From the NCBI GenBank assembly GCA_963796565.1, contig CAWCMA010000009.1:1-64000 (forward strand): a DNA stretch of 64,000 nucleotides, in the 5' to 3' direction. Each line of letters starts with the position of its first letter. The first letter of the stretch is position 1. The position numbers were made by a program, and so were the translations under genes. The DNA comes from JAKAVN01 sp963796565 (GTDB lineage Bacteria; Desulfobacterota; Binatia; Binatales; Binataceae). This document shows positions 8,156 through 16,827 of this stretch, one piece after another. Below the pieces are notes generated by a model. It was given only the letters and a program-made list of their open reading frames with translations. It had not been told where the DNA came from and ran no database searches.

Positions 8156-10000
8156 ATGGCAAAACGAATCCTCGGCATCTCCGCCTACTATCACGATAGC
8201 GCGGCTGCGCTCGTGTGCGACGGCGAAATCGTGGCCGCCGCGCAGGAGGAGCGCTTCACGCGCAAAAAGCACGACGCCGCCTTCCCGCATCACGCCGCCG
8301 CCTGGTGCCTCGGCTCGTTGGGGCTACGGCTCGAGGACCTCGATTCGATCGTCTTTTACGACAAACCCTGGGTGAAGTTCGAGCGCATGATGGAGACCTA
8401 CCTGGGCTACGCGCCGCGCGGCCTCGGATCGTTTCTGACCGCGATGCCGATTTGGCTCAAGGAGAAGCTCAACCTGCGCTCGGCGCTCAAGCGCGAGCTG
8501 GCCTCGCTCGACGGCGGCAAGCTCAGCGACCTTCCGCCGCTGCTCTTCACCGAGCATCATCAGGCCCACGCCGCTTCGGCCTTTTTCGCCAGCCCCTTCT
8601 GGCGCGCTGCCGTGCTCTGCCTGGACGGAGTGGGCGAATGGGCGACGACCTCGCTGTGGCTGGGCGAGGGCAACCGCCTCGTCCCGCAGTGGCAAATCGA
8701 TTTTCCGCACTCGCTCGGGCTGCTCTATTCAGCCTTCACCTACTACACCGGCTTCCGCGTGAACTCGGGCGAGTACAAGGTGATGGGCCTCGCGCCGTAT
8801 GGCGAGCCGCGCTACGCGAGCGCGATCCGCGACCATCTGATCGACGTCAAGCCCGACGGCACGTTCCGCCTCAACACTGACTATTTCAACTACGTCACCG
8901 GCCTGACGATGACCAACGAGCACTTCGACGCGCTCTTCGGCGGACCGCCGCGCAAGCCCGAATCGCCGTTGACGCAGCGCGAGATGGACCTTGCCGCGTC
9001 GATCCAGAAGGTCACCGAGGAAGTGGTCTCGCGCCTGGCGTTGACGGCGCGGCGCGAGCTTGACGCCGATTATCTGTGCCTGGCGGGCGGTGTGGCGCTC
9101 AATTGCGTCGCCAACGGCCGCCTGCTGCGCGAGGGAATTTTCCGCGACATCTGGATCCAGCCCGCCGCGGGCGATGCCGGTGGCGCGATCGGCGCGGCGT
9201 TGGCCGGATGGCATCTGTACGGCGAAGCGCCGCGCGAGGTCGACGGCGACGACCGGATGCGCGGCTCTTATCTGGGCCCGAGCTTCGGCGAAGCCGAGAT
9301 AAAGGACGCGCTCGACCGCGCCGGCGCGCGCTACCGGCGTCTGCCCGAGCCCGAGCTGCTCGAGTCCGTCGCCGCGATGCTGGCCGAAGGCGCGGTGGTC
9401 GGATGGTTCCAGGGGCGGATGGAGTTCGGGCCGCGCGCGCTCGGCAACCGCTCGATCCTGGGCGACCCGCGCAACTCGAAAATGCAATCCGTGATGAACC
9501 TCAAGATCAAGTATCGCGAGTCTTTCCGGCCGTTCGCGCCCGCGGTGCTGGTCGAGCGCGCCGCGGAATACTTCGAGCTCGATCGGCCGAGTCCCTACAT
9601 GGCCCTGGTCGCCAATGTGCGGGAAGGGTTACGCCAGCCGATGAGCGACGAGCAGCAGAGGCTGTTTGGGATCGACCGGCTCAACGTGCCGCGCTCGAGC
9701 ATCCCGGCCGTCACTCACGTCGACTACTCGGCGCGCATCCAGAGCGTCGACGCGCGCACCAATCCACGCTTCCATCGCCTGCTCGAGCGCTTCGCTGCGC
9801 GCACCGGATGCGCCGTGCTGGTCAATACCTCGTTCAACGTGCGCGGCGAGCCGATTGTGTGCGCGCCCGAAGACGCGTACCGATGTTTCATGCGGACCGA
9901 GATGGATGCGCTGGTGCTGGAAGACTTCGTACTCGCCAAAACCGACCAGCCCGAGCGTCCGCGCGACGAGAGCTGGAAGCGCGAGTTCGAGCTGGACTGA
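8156..10000 (+). CDS. NodU/CmcH-type O-carbamoyltransferase
   Basis: A 614-residue enzyme transferring a carbamoyl group from carbamoyl phosphate (via carbamoyl-adenylate) to a hydroxyl on a sugar or natural product. The N-terminal Kae1-like domain shows LGISAYYHDSAAAL, the metal-binding HHQAHAASAF, LCLDGVGEW and CLAGGVALNCVAN. The C-terminal half has FGPRALGNRSILGDPR, FRPFAPAVL and NTSFNVRGEPIV, all standard for the family. I place the start at ATG 8156 (MAKRILG); an in-frame ATG at 8135 adds seven unconserved residues. The next gene starts 9 nt after the stop. An SxtJ-type protein next door and a DUF5989 protein 2.5 kb on match the sxtI-sxtJ-sxtK association. The substrate is unknown; the nearby SGNH hydrolase suggests a surface polysaccharide or glycolipid. 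Confidence 0.92.
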   Translation: MAKRILGISAYYHDSAAALVCDGEIVAAAQEERFTRKKHDAAFPHHAAAWCLGSLGLRLEDLDSIVFYDKPWVKFERMMETYLGYAPRGLGSFLTAMPIWLKEKLNLRSALKRELASLDGGKLSDLPPLLFTEHHQAHAASAFFASPFWRAAVLCLDGVGEWATTSLWLGEGNRLVPQWQIDFPHSLGLLYSAFTYYTGFRVNSGEYKVMGLAPYGEPRYASAIRDHLIDVKPDGTFRLNTDYFNYVTGLTMTNEHFDALFGGPPRKPESPLTQREMDLAASIQKVTEEVVSRLALTARRELDADYLCLAGGVALNCVANGRLLREGIFRDIWIQPAAGDAGGAIGAALAGWHLYGEAPREVDGDDRMRGSYLGPSFGEAEIKDALDRAGARYRRLPEPELLESVAAMLAEGAVVGWFQGRMEFGPRALGNRSILGDPRNSKMQSVMNLKIKYRESFRPFAPAVLVERAAEYFELDRPSPYMALVANVREGLRQPMSDEQQRLFGIDRLNVPRSSIPAVTHVDYSARIQSVDARTNPRFHRLLERFAARTGCAVLVNTSFNVRGEPIVCAPEDAYRCFMRTEMDALVLEDFVLAKTDQPERPRDESWKREFELD

Positions 10001-10009
10001 CGGGCGGCG

Positions 10010-10417
10010 ATGGAGCCAAGGGCGGGGGAGCGACTACCCAAAGCGGAGTTGCGCAATTTCGGGCTGGTGCTGGGGGCGGCGTTCGCGGCGCTCTTCGGAG
10101 TGCTGCCCCTGCTGCGCCATCACACTCTTTCGCACTGGCCGTGGATCGTTGCCGCGGTGCTGTGGGGGGCGGCCCTTTTGTGGCCGCGCAGTCTCACGCT
10201 GTTGCATCGATGGTGGACACGGCTCGGGCATGCGATGGGATGGTTCAACACGCGGGCGATCCTGACGCTCATTTTCATGCTGATAATCACGCCATTCAGC
10301 TTCGTGATGCGGGTTTTCGGTCGCGACCGGATGAAGCGCGGTTTCGACCCCAAGGCCGAGAGCTACCGGGTGCCGAGCCCGCCACGTCCGCGTAAAGGGA
10401 TGGAGAAGCCATTCTGA
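10010..10417 (+). CDS. SxtJ-family small membrane protein
   Basis: A 135-residue integral membrane protein with three hydrophobic segments near residues 18-36, 43-60 and 82-101, and a basic Pro-rich tail ending RKGMEKPF. Size, helix pattern and position directly after a NodU-type carbamoyltransferase match the SxtJ family, whose biochemical role is unknown. It probably forms an operon with the carbamoyltransferase. Its usual small partner (DUF5989/SxtK type) is not next but 2.5 kb downstream, after an inserted permease on the opposite strand. Confidence 0.8.
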   Translation: MEPRAGERLPKAELRNFGLVLGAAFAALFGVLPLLRHHTLSHWPWIVAAVLWGAALLWPRSLTLLHRWWTRLGHAMGWFNTRAILTLIFMLIITPFSFVMRVFGRDRMKRGFDPKAESYRVPSPPRPRKGMEKPF

Positions 10418-10622
10418 GCGCAATCGGATTGCGGCGGATCAAAACGTGTCGTCCCGAATTTCGTTGGTGAAGAATCTGGCGACTAGGCTGACGGCTAATA
10501 TTGAGCTGGGGCGTCGGGAGCGAGGCTTTTGATAGCGATTTTCCAAATGCCGACCTGGAAATCTTTTTCCAAGGACGTGCGAAGGAAGGTTACGACCTGC
10601 CCTCGAAAACGAGCATCGTGGC

Positions 10623-12020
10623 TCAGTACTCCTCGTCAGCTACGTAGCTGCCAATACTATGGACAAGGTTGGGAGACCGGCGCGCCAGAACGATCCCATA
10701 TACTATGGAAATTACAAGCCCGATTCCGGCCATCGCCGGAAACAGGTTGAACGGCGCCGGCTGCCCCGGCTGAACCAAACCCCAGAGTGGAAAAAGTGTC
10801 AGAACCACGCCAAGAAACGGAATTATGCCATGTTTCAGAACGCTGAAATCAGAATTATGGAATCGGAGAATATAAACCGGCAACGCAACGGTGGTGACAA
10901 GATACACAATAATGATCGGAATCGCACCTAACGTCCCGGTGTCACTGAAAATATGGACAGGATCAAGGTACCAGCCAAACACCAGGGTAATCGCGAGTGC
11001 GATGAGTATATAAACCCACATCGCGATGTGCGGCGTTTTATGCTGTGGATGGATTTTGCCGAAAAATACCGGCAACAGACCCTCGCGTCCGGCACTGAAC
11101 AATATCCGTGCCTGTGAATTGGTCAGCCCCAGCAGGCAAGAGAATATGCTGGTCATCCCGGCAAGATAGCCAATGATCAAAAGGCCGGCGGCCGAGCCTT
11201 TGAGAGCATCGATGAACGGAAGGGTGGAATCGCCGATTGCCTTGGCATCATTGTGAAAAGCAGTTTCCGTAGCATACGCGAGAAATACATAGACGACGCC
11301 GATGGCAAGTGTGCCGATCACCAGGGCTCGCGGAATGTTCTCGCGAGGATTTTCGGTTTCTTCGGCCAAAGTGGCGGAATTTTCCCATCCGACGAATAAG
11401 TACACGGCAAGCGGAAAGCCAAGCCCGACGCCGGCCAGGCCACCCGAGAGATTGGACGGCAGGAACGGCGCCCAGCTAAGCGACGCGCGATTGACGACCA
11501 GCATGACGATCGCGCCGACCAGCAAGAGGCCGAGTTCGAAGTAGAAAAAGATCGCCGCCCAGGTGGTCGAGATTTTTACCCCGCGCGCAACCAGAAAGCC
11601 GCAAATGCCGGTTGCGACAATACATAGCAATTGCCAAGGTATGTTGATCCCGACATAAAGCTTGATCGTGTCATGCGCCCATCCGCCCGAGATGGCGACA
11701 ATAGCCGCGGCCGCGACGGCATAACCGACGACAGTGAATAGAGATGCCGCGGCACCGGTGCTGGGACCGAAGGCCATGCCAATGAAGGTGACAAATGATC
11801 CTGTGCTCGGCCGGTATTTGGAGAATTCAGCAAGCGTGTTGCTGAGAAACAGAATCGCCACCATCGCTACAATAATTGTCAGCGGTGCGGCGACGCCAGC
11901 GCCGCCGATAATGACCCCGAGACCAAAATAGACACCTACCGCTGGCGCAATATTTGCGAGCGTCGAGGCAACGATTTGGGGCAATCCCAACGCATTGCGG
12001 CTAAGCCGATCAGCTTTCAT
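10623..12020 (-). CDS. APC-family amino acid/polyamine permease
   Basis: A 465-residue inner-membrane transporter with about 12 hydrophobic helices. Typical APC features are ALGLPQIVASTLANIAPAVG in TM1 and its unwound Gly-rich region, the TM6 segment FVGWENSATLAEETENPREN, and NSQARILFSAGREGLLP before TM9. I start at ATG 12020 (MKADRLSRNAL), where family similarity begins; the frame stays open to 12167 but that extension is polar. Transport direction and substrate cannot be read. It lies on the minus strand between two parts of a plus-strand carbamoyltransferase cluster, with a divergent lipoprotein gene upstream, and looks inserted. Confidence 0.85.
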   Translation of the reverse strand: MKADRLSRNALGLPQIVASTLANIAPAVGVYFGLGVIIGGAGVAAPLTIIVAMVAILFLSNTLAEFSKYRPSTGSFVTFIGMAFGPSTGAAASLFTVVGYAVAAAAIVAISGGWAHDTIKLYVGINIPWQLLCIVATGICGFLVARGVKISTTWAAIFFYFELGLLLVGAIVMLVVNRASLSWAPFLPSNLSGGLAGVGLGFPLAVYLFVGWENSATLAEETENPRENIPRALVIGTLAIGVVYVFLAYATETAFHNDAKAIGDSTLPFIDALKGSAAGLLIIGYLAGMTSIFSCLLGLTNSQARILFSAGREGLLPVFFGKIHPQHKTPHIAMWVYILIALAITLVFGWYLDPVHIFSDTGTLGAIPIIIVYLVTTVALPVYILRFHNSDFSVLKHGIIPFLGVVLTLFPLWGLVQPGQPAPFNLFPAMAGIGLVISIVYGIVLARRSPNLVHSIGSYVADEEY

Positions 12021-12349
12021 GAATGATCCGAATTTCCGTTTTGACGCCTCCGATCGCGATTCCCATATCCGGCTCTCGCGCTGGGGCGCAAGGCGGCGGG
12101 CCGCGCTGTCGCTCGATGTGTGCCGGAACATTCCACGGTGCGGGTGGTTCGTGCCACGCATCCCCATTATCCTCGTCCACGGCGGTCATCCACGCTTTTC
12201 CACTCTTTTCCACGGTGACCGGACGTTGTCGCGATCGTCCTCGCGCGCCGCGGTAGTCTCGCTGGAGACGACTGATAAGTCGATGCGCCGCCACAATTGG
12301 TTCCTCTTGGAGGCTTTCGAAACGGGCCAATTTAAGAGAGAGTAGCGCA
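12021..12349. other. divergent intergenic region, no gene seen
   Basis: About 330 bases between the permease start (minus) and the lipoprotein start (plus). Open frames on both strands are short, overlapping and featureless. It must hold the promoters of both genes, but I see no clear -35/-10 pair. Confidence 0.4.
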
Positions 12350-12586
12350 ATGAAACTATTCCGCGCCGTCGCACTCGCGCTAATCGTGTCGGGGGTTTTC
12401 TGCGTGACCGGATGTGGCGCGGGTATGGACTCCGAGCAAGTGCAGCAGCAGCAAGTGAACGAAAAGCAAACCGTGGACGACTACCAAAAGTGCGTCTCAA
12501 ATCATCCAAGCAGCCCGGGAATGTGCGAATACCTCAAGGCTAAACTTTATGGCGCACCTGTGGTTGCCGGTCCATCCAACCGGTGA
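12350..12586 (+). CDS. small lipoprotein, function unknown
   Basis: A 78-residue protein with a basic start (MKLFR), a hydrophobic core and a lipobox-like CVTGC ending at about residue 22, so it is probably lipidated and exported. The mature part is polar with a Gln-rich run and two later cysteines (KCVSN and MCEYL) that could form a disulfide. Purine-rich AGAGAGAG precedes the ATG. It lies divergent to the permease and upstream of the DUF5989 gene. No family recognised. Confidence 0.6.
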   Translation: MKLFRAVALALIVSGVFCVTGCGAGMDSEQVQQQQVNEKQTVDDYQKCVSNHPSSPGMCEYLKAKLYGAPVVAGPSNR

Positions 12587-12890
12587 TCAGGACGCCCCGC
12601 TTTTCAATGGGAAAATCTTCGGCCTCGAACAAAAGACGGCGATATTGCGTCGAACGTTTGAACGTCCGCCTCCAGCCTATGGAGAAGCGATTCTGAATCC
12701 ATTTTATCGGCACGGCGTATTCTGCCGTGAACCTTAGGTTCGGCGAGGCGCTCCGGCTATACTGGGCGCGGTCCGGATCGTCCTTATGTTTGCCCGGGGT
12801 GGGAGCGTTATTCCTGTTTTTTTGGAATCGGCCCTATGCTGGCGTGGTGGAGGGGCGCGGTCCGTGCCGCCTGACGGAGAAGGCCAACTG
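12587..12890. other. intergenic region, no gene seen
   Basis: About 300 bases between the lipoprotein and the DUF5989 gene. No supported ORF; I see nothing beyond the ribosome-binding site of the next gene. Confidence 0.4.
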
Positions 12891-13043
12891 ATGCTGGATT
12901 TGTTGAGAGACCTGTGGGGGTTTGCGAGCGAACGCAAGAAGTTCTGGCTGGTGCCGCTTATCGGCACATTGTTGATCCTGAGCGTGCTGATTGCGATCGC
13001 CGAATTCTCCACCGTCGCCCCCTTCATCTACACGCTGTTCTAG
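12891..13043 (+). CDS. DUF5989-family (SxtK-like) small membrane protein
   Basis: A 50-residue protein, MLDLLRDLWGFASERKKFW followed by a single strong transmembrane helix and ending FIYTLF. This is the standard compact form of DUF5989, which typically sits beside SxtJ and NodU-type carbamoyltransferases. GGAGAAGG lies 7 nt before the ATG. The SGNH hydrolase begins 4 nt after its stop, so the two are cotranscribed. Molecular role unknown; probably a small partner in an envelope carbamoylation or glycan step. Confidence 0.82.
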   Translation: MLDLLRDLWGFASERKKFWLVPLIGTLLILSVLIAIAEFSTVAPFIYTLF

Positions 13044-13047
13044 ATCG

Positions 13048-14313
13048 ATGAGCAGGAGAAGGCGCTTTGCCGCCAATCTCGCGCTGGTACTGGCGGGCGT
13101 GGCGATGGCATTCCTTGTCGCGGAGGCCGCGGTGCGCCTGAGCGGCCTGGCCAAGGTCAGCCTCTACACCTGGGACGCCTATCGCGGATGGGGCCTCAAG
13201 CCCGGCGCCGCCGGATGGCAGCGTGACGAGGGCGCAGGCTTCGTCAGCGTCAACCGTGCCGGCTTTCGCGGCCCCGAATGGACGATCGCGAAGCCGCCGA
13301 ACACGCTGCGGATAGCGGTGGTCGGCGACTCCTTCACCGAGGCGCCGCAGGTCGCTTACGATCAGACCTTCTGCTCGGTGGCCGAGCGCGCGCTTGGTGG
13401 ATGCAAGGGGCTTGGCGGTAAACGCGTCCAGGTGATGGACTTCGGGACCGACGCTTACGGCACGGCGCAGGAGTTGGTCACGCTGCGCCGCCATGCCTGG
13501 CAGTATTCGCCCGACCTGGTAGTGCTGGCTTTCTTTTCGGGCAATGACCTGCGCAATAACTCGACCGTGCTGGAGGGCGACAAGTGCCGCCCATTCTACG
13601 TTTTCGAGGGCGGTCAACTGATGCTGGGCGGACCGTTCGAGCGCTCGCGATGGTTTTATCTTTCATGCATGATGCGTTTCGAATCGCGCCACTCGCAGGT
13701 GCTCAACCTGCTGGGCGACGCCAAGAGCGACATCCGCTCGAAAATCAAAGCGATGGAAGCCCGCCGCCCGCCGGCCGGCGCGCCCAAACCTGCGGCGAGT
13801 TCGATAGACAGCGGCTTCATGCCGGTCGCCGAGCGGCAACCGGCACCGCTCGGGCACGAGGCGGGACTCGAGGACAACATCTACAATCCGCCGGCGACGC
13901 CCGTATGGCAGGACGCGTGGCGGGTCACCGAGGGGATCATCACGATGATGGCGCGCGAGACGGCGGCGCATCACGTGCCGCTGCTGGTGGTGACGCTCGC
14001 CACTCCGCCACAGATCTATCCGTCGCCGACCGTGCGCGGCTACTACCTGCAAACTTATCGCTCGACCGACATTTTCTATCCCGATGAGCGAATCAAGGCG
14101 CTCGGCGAGCGCGAGGGTTTCGAAGTACTGAACCTGGCGCCGCCGATGCAGGCCTACGCCGATGAGCATCATGTGTTCCTGGCCGGCTTCAAGAACACCA
14201 AGCTGGGGGTGGGGCACTGGAACGCCGCCGGTCACCGGCTGGCTGGCGAGCTTATCGCGCAGAAAATCTGCGAGATGCTGTCGGCGGGTGCGCCTTCCAC
14301 CCGCGCTCGATGA
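13048..14313 (+). CDS. SGNH/GDSL-type hydrolase, membrane-anchored
   Basis: A 421-residue extracytoplasmic esterase or acyl-group hydrolase. It starts MSRRRRFAANLALVLAGVA, a basic N-terminus and hydrophobic anchor. Block I is VVGDSFTEAPQ (catalytic Ser near residue 96), the Gly block is FGTDAYGTAQE, block III is FFSGNDLRNN with the oxyanion Asn, and block V is VGHWNAAGH near 389 with the catalytic His. A proline/alanine-rich insert at about 235-270 is probably disordered. It follows the DUF5989 gene by 4 nt. With the carbamoyltransferase and SxtJ genes it likely modifies a surface glycan. Substrate unknown. Confidence 0.85.
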   Translation: MSRRRRFAANLALVLAGVAMAFLVAEAAVRLSGLAKVSLYTWDAYRGWGLKPGAAGWQRDEGAGFVSVNRAGFRGPEWTIAKPPNTLRIAVVGDSFTEAPQVAYDQTFCSVAERALGGCKGLGGKRVQVMDFGTDAYGTAQELVTLRRHAWQYSPDLVVLAFFSGNDLRNNSTVLEGDKCRPFYVFEGGQLMLGGPFERSRWFYLSCMMRFESRHSQVLNLLGDAKSDIRSKIKAMEARRPPAGAPKPAASSIDSGFMPVAERQPAPLGHEAGLEDNIYNPPATPVWQDAWRVTEGIITMMARETAAHHVPLLVVTLATPPQIYPSPTVRGYYLQTYRSTDIFYPDERIKALGEREGFEVLNLAPPMQAYADEHHVFLAGFKNTKLGVGHWNAAGHRLAGELIAQKICEMLSAGAPSTRAR

Positions 14314-14332
14314 ACGACGGCGCCGCCCGGCT

Positions 14333-14441
14333 CTTTTTGGAATCCTGATTTAGTTCGACTGCGACCGGCGAATCCAACCATCGTTGCGCCTTGCCATGAC
14401 GCATCGAAGCCACATACAAGAGTGCAAGACGGCTAATCTTG
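14333..14441. repeat. 109-bp direct repeat, copy 1
   Basis: Matches 16688-16796 in the same orientation with one mismatch (C versus G in AACCATNGTTGCG). It ends about 70 nt upstream of the FAD oxidoreductase start. No protein is encoded. Confidence 0.95.
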
Positions 14442-14509
14442 AGGGTTCGCCCACCGTATGTATTGAGCCTGAATTAAAGATTCCAAAAGTAAATTTCGGC
14501 TGAACCTTT

Positions 14510-15935
14510 GTGACCAGCGACATCGTGATAGTTGGCGGCGGACCATCCGGCCTGGCAGCAGCCTATGAGGCGGTTGGCCATTGGAGCACGCGCCATCGTT
14601 GTTGAACGTCTGGAGCGGCTTGGAGGACTGGCGCGCACCGAAGAGTTCGAAGGTAGCCGGTGGGATATTGGCCCGCATCGGTTCTTCACTCGCAATCGCG
14701 AGGTTCATGACCTTTTCGTTCGGGTAGCGGGACAAGATTTGGTCCACGTGCCGCGACTGACGCGGATCCTCTACAACAACAAACTTTTCGACTATCCGCT
14801 GACGCCGCTCAACGCGTTGTCTGGGGTGGGGGTGCTGACGAGCCTGTCGATCTTCGCCGACTATGGCCTGGCTCGAGCACGCAGCACGTTCGGGAGAAAC
14901 CGAATCGAGAATTTCGAGGACTGGATCGTGGCTCGGTTCGGACGAAAGCTATTCAAGACGTTTTTCAAAACCTATACCGAAAAGGTCTGGGGTATCTCCT
15001 GTACGCGGATCGGCGCGGACTGGGCGTCGCAGCGCATCAAGGGCCTCAGTCTGACCGAGGCGGTCAAGAACGCGCTGTTCAAATCAAAATCAAAGCAAAT
15101 CAAAACCCTGGTCGACGAATTCATGTATCCGCGTCTTGGCGCCGGTCAACTTTACGAGAAAATGGCCGCGCGTATTGTTGAGAGCGGAAGTGAGGTCGTT
15201 ACCAGGTCGCAAGTGCTGCGCATCCGCCGTGAAGGGATGCGGGTACGTTCAGTTACGGTCAACAATGGTAACGGCGGGTCGCATGACGTCGAAGGCCGGT
15301 ATTTTCTGATCAGTGCGCCACTCACCGACATGGTTCAAATGATGGAACCGGCGGCTCCGCTGGCGGTCCTGGCGGCATGTCGCGCTCTGCAGTATCGCAA
15401 TCACGTTGGAGTCAATCTACTGGTTGAAGGCCGACCGTTTCCGGACAACTGGATCTACGTCCATTCCTCGAACGTGGCGATGGCGCGGGTGACCAATTAT
15501 TCGAACTTTTCACCTGCCATGAAAAGCCGCCCAGACCTCAATCCGTTGACGGTGGAATACTTCACTTTTCCTGGTGATGAAATTTGGGATGCTCCGGACG
15601 TCTCCTTGCTCGAGCGCGCGCGGCGGGAGCTCGAATTGGTGGGCCTTTTGAAAGGCGCCCGAGTGATCAATGGCTTCGTTGTCCGCAATGAGAAGGCTTA
15701 CCCGGTAATCGAGATTGGCTACGAGCGCCATATCGGCGTCATCAAGGGGTGGATGGATCAATTCGAGAATCTTCTGCCGATCGGGCGTTCGGGGATGTTC
15801 AAGTATAACAATCAGGACCATGCGATCGCCACCGGCCTGCTTGCCGCACGCACGGCGCTAGATGTCGGACAGTTCGATCCGTGGCGTGTCAACATCGATG
15901 CTGAGTATCACGAAAGCGGTCCTGGGCCTCAATGA
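14510..15935 (+). pseudogene. FAD-dependent NAD(P)-binding oxidoreductase (UDP-galactopyranose mutase/protoporphyrinogen oxidase-like), frameshifted near the N-terminus
   Basis: A flavoprotein of the amine-oxidase fold, often found in polysaccharide or envelope lipid clusters. From GTG 14510 the frame reads DIVIVGGGPSGLAAAYEAV, the dinucleotide-binding motif. At about 14582 an extra T shifts the frame, and the sequence continues in the other frame as ARAIVVERLERLGGLARTEE, DIGPHRFFTRN and so on to 15935. Removing one base at 14582 gives a standard continuous protein of about 474 residues. The unshifted open frame (from 14532) lacks the FAD-binding glycine motif and would not be functional. No clear ribosome-binding site precedes GTG 14510. 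It is flanked by the two copies of the 109-bp repeat. Real decay and a base-calling error cannot be told apart. Confidence 0.75.
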
Positions 15936-15972
15936 AACTCGACCTCAATCAGGTCCAATAACTAGTGTCGCC

Positions 15973-15996
15973 CAGGTTCATACTGATATGAACCTG
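15973..15996. terminator. stem-loop after the FAD oxidoreductase
   Basis: A perfect 10-bp stem CAGGTTCATA / TATGAACCTG with loop CTGA, extendable by C-G pairs after a 2-nt bulge. It has no T run. It lies 38 nt after the oxidoreductase stop and probably ends that transcript or stabilises its 3' end. Confidence 0.5.
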
Positions 15997-16003
15997 ACGG
16001 GCG

Positions 16004-16538
16004 TTGATGGTTGAGCATTTTCGTCGCAGCGTGCGGTCGGGCGGGATACAACTCCTTTCCGCCTTTGCGATCTATCTGTTGTTATCAACTTATTTTTTTG
16101 GCATTCCAATCATATTCAACCCAACTCACCTCTATGTCGGAACATCCTTTGACCCTGCCGTTGTCCAAGCTTACGCCGTGGGAGGCCGAGCGCCAGCGCG
16201 TGCTAGACGTGCCAACGCCGCGTCGACAATTCTTATCGGATCCGCGTTGGCAAGGCGATCTGTGGCTAGGTACATTTGACGCGAATCACATTGGTGTTGG
16301 CGTTACGGGCTCATATACCGAAGTCAAACCGCTTATCGATAAGTTCAGCCGCTACGCCGAGCGGACTTACTTTCCTTTTCCTCAGAAGCTAACGGGCGAT
16401 CCTGGGACGGATACGCGAGGGCAGTTGCTGATGATTTTTACTCCGAGCCAACTGGCCAGCGCCGCAGGAGTTGCCGGCTCGATGCCGTATCCTGGTACGT
16501 CACCCTCTGAGATTGAAAATCTACAAAGAAGGCACTGA
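16004..16538 (+). pseudogene. remnant of a multi-spanning membrane (glycosyltransferase-like) protein
   Basis: Two partial frames sit end to end. Frame 1 (from 16004) reads as a typical start of a polytopic protein: LLSAFAIYLLLSTYFFGIPI then THLYVGTSFDPAV, after which it becomes nonsense. Frame 2 (from about 16175 to the stop at 16538) reads as a soluble tail, for example LTPWEAERQRVLDV and DPRWQGDLWLGTFDANH. A full gene of this kind has many more helices between these parts, so the middle seems deleted and the frame shifted at the junction. This interpretation is inferred from sequence character alone; I cannot name the family. Confidence 0.45.
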
Positions 16539-16597
16539 TCGTGCGAGATGCAAGAAAACTCCTTTCGGATGTTCTCCTTTCTCAAGCGCGTGGCTTT

Positions 16598-16622
16598 CGT
16601 TTCACTATGTAAATGCATAGTG
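16598..16622. repeat. short upstream repeat A, copy 1 (CGTTTCA...AAATGCATAGTG)
   Basis: Near-identical to 18189-18212. The first copy contains CACTATG-TAAATG-CATAGTG, a 7-bp inverted repeat. Both lie upstream of genes for exported proteins, so a binding site or RNA hairpin is possible. Confidence 0.6.
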
Positions 16623-16662
16623 AGCCGCCGATGCGGTTGGAGGCGATTTCTCACGTCTCCCG

Positions 16663-16682
16663 GTAGGACCAAGGTCCGGTGG
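16663..16682. repeat. short upstream repeat B, copy 1 (GTAGGACCAAGGTCCGGTGG)
   Basis: Identical over 20 bases to 18898-18917. It contains the inverted repeat GGACC-AA-GGTCC, an operator-like shape. Copy 1 is upstream of the beta-propeller gene, copy 2 upstream of the 19.05 kb exported protein. Confidence 0.7.
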
Positions 16683-16687
16683 CGGCG

Positions 16688-16796
16688 CTTTTTGGAATCC
16701 TGATTTAGTTCGACTGCGACCGGCGAATCCAACCATGGTTGCGCCTTGCCATGACGCATCGAAGCCACATACAAGAGTGCAAGACGGCTAATCTTG
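16688..16796. repeat. 109-bp direct repeat, copy 2
   Basis: Matches copy 1 (14333-14441) at 108 of 109 positions. It ends 31 nt before the start of the beta-propeller gene and so probably contains its promoter region. Confidence 0.95.
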
Positions 16797-16827
16797 TGCT
16801 ATGTCGACGCAGCGGGAGGAAAGCTTG

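Noticed and set aside
16598..16690. c-di-GMP (GEMM) or other riboswitch upstream of the propeller gene
   Set aside because: I tried to fit known consensus elements and could not match the conserved GEMM blocks; kept only as a repeated motif.
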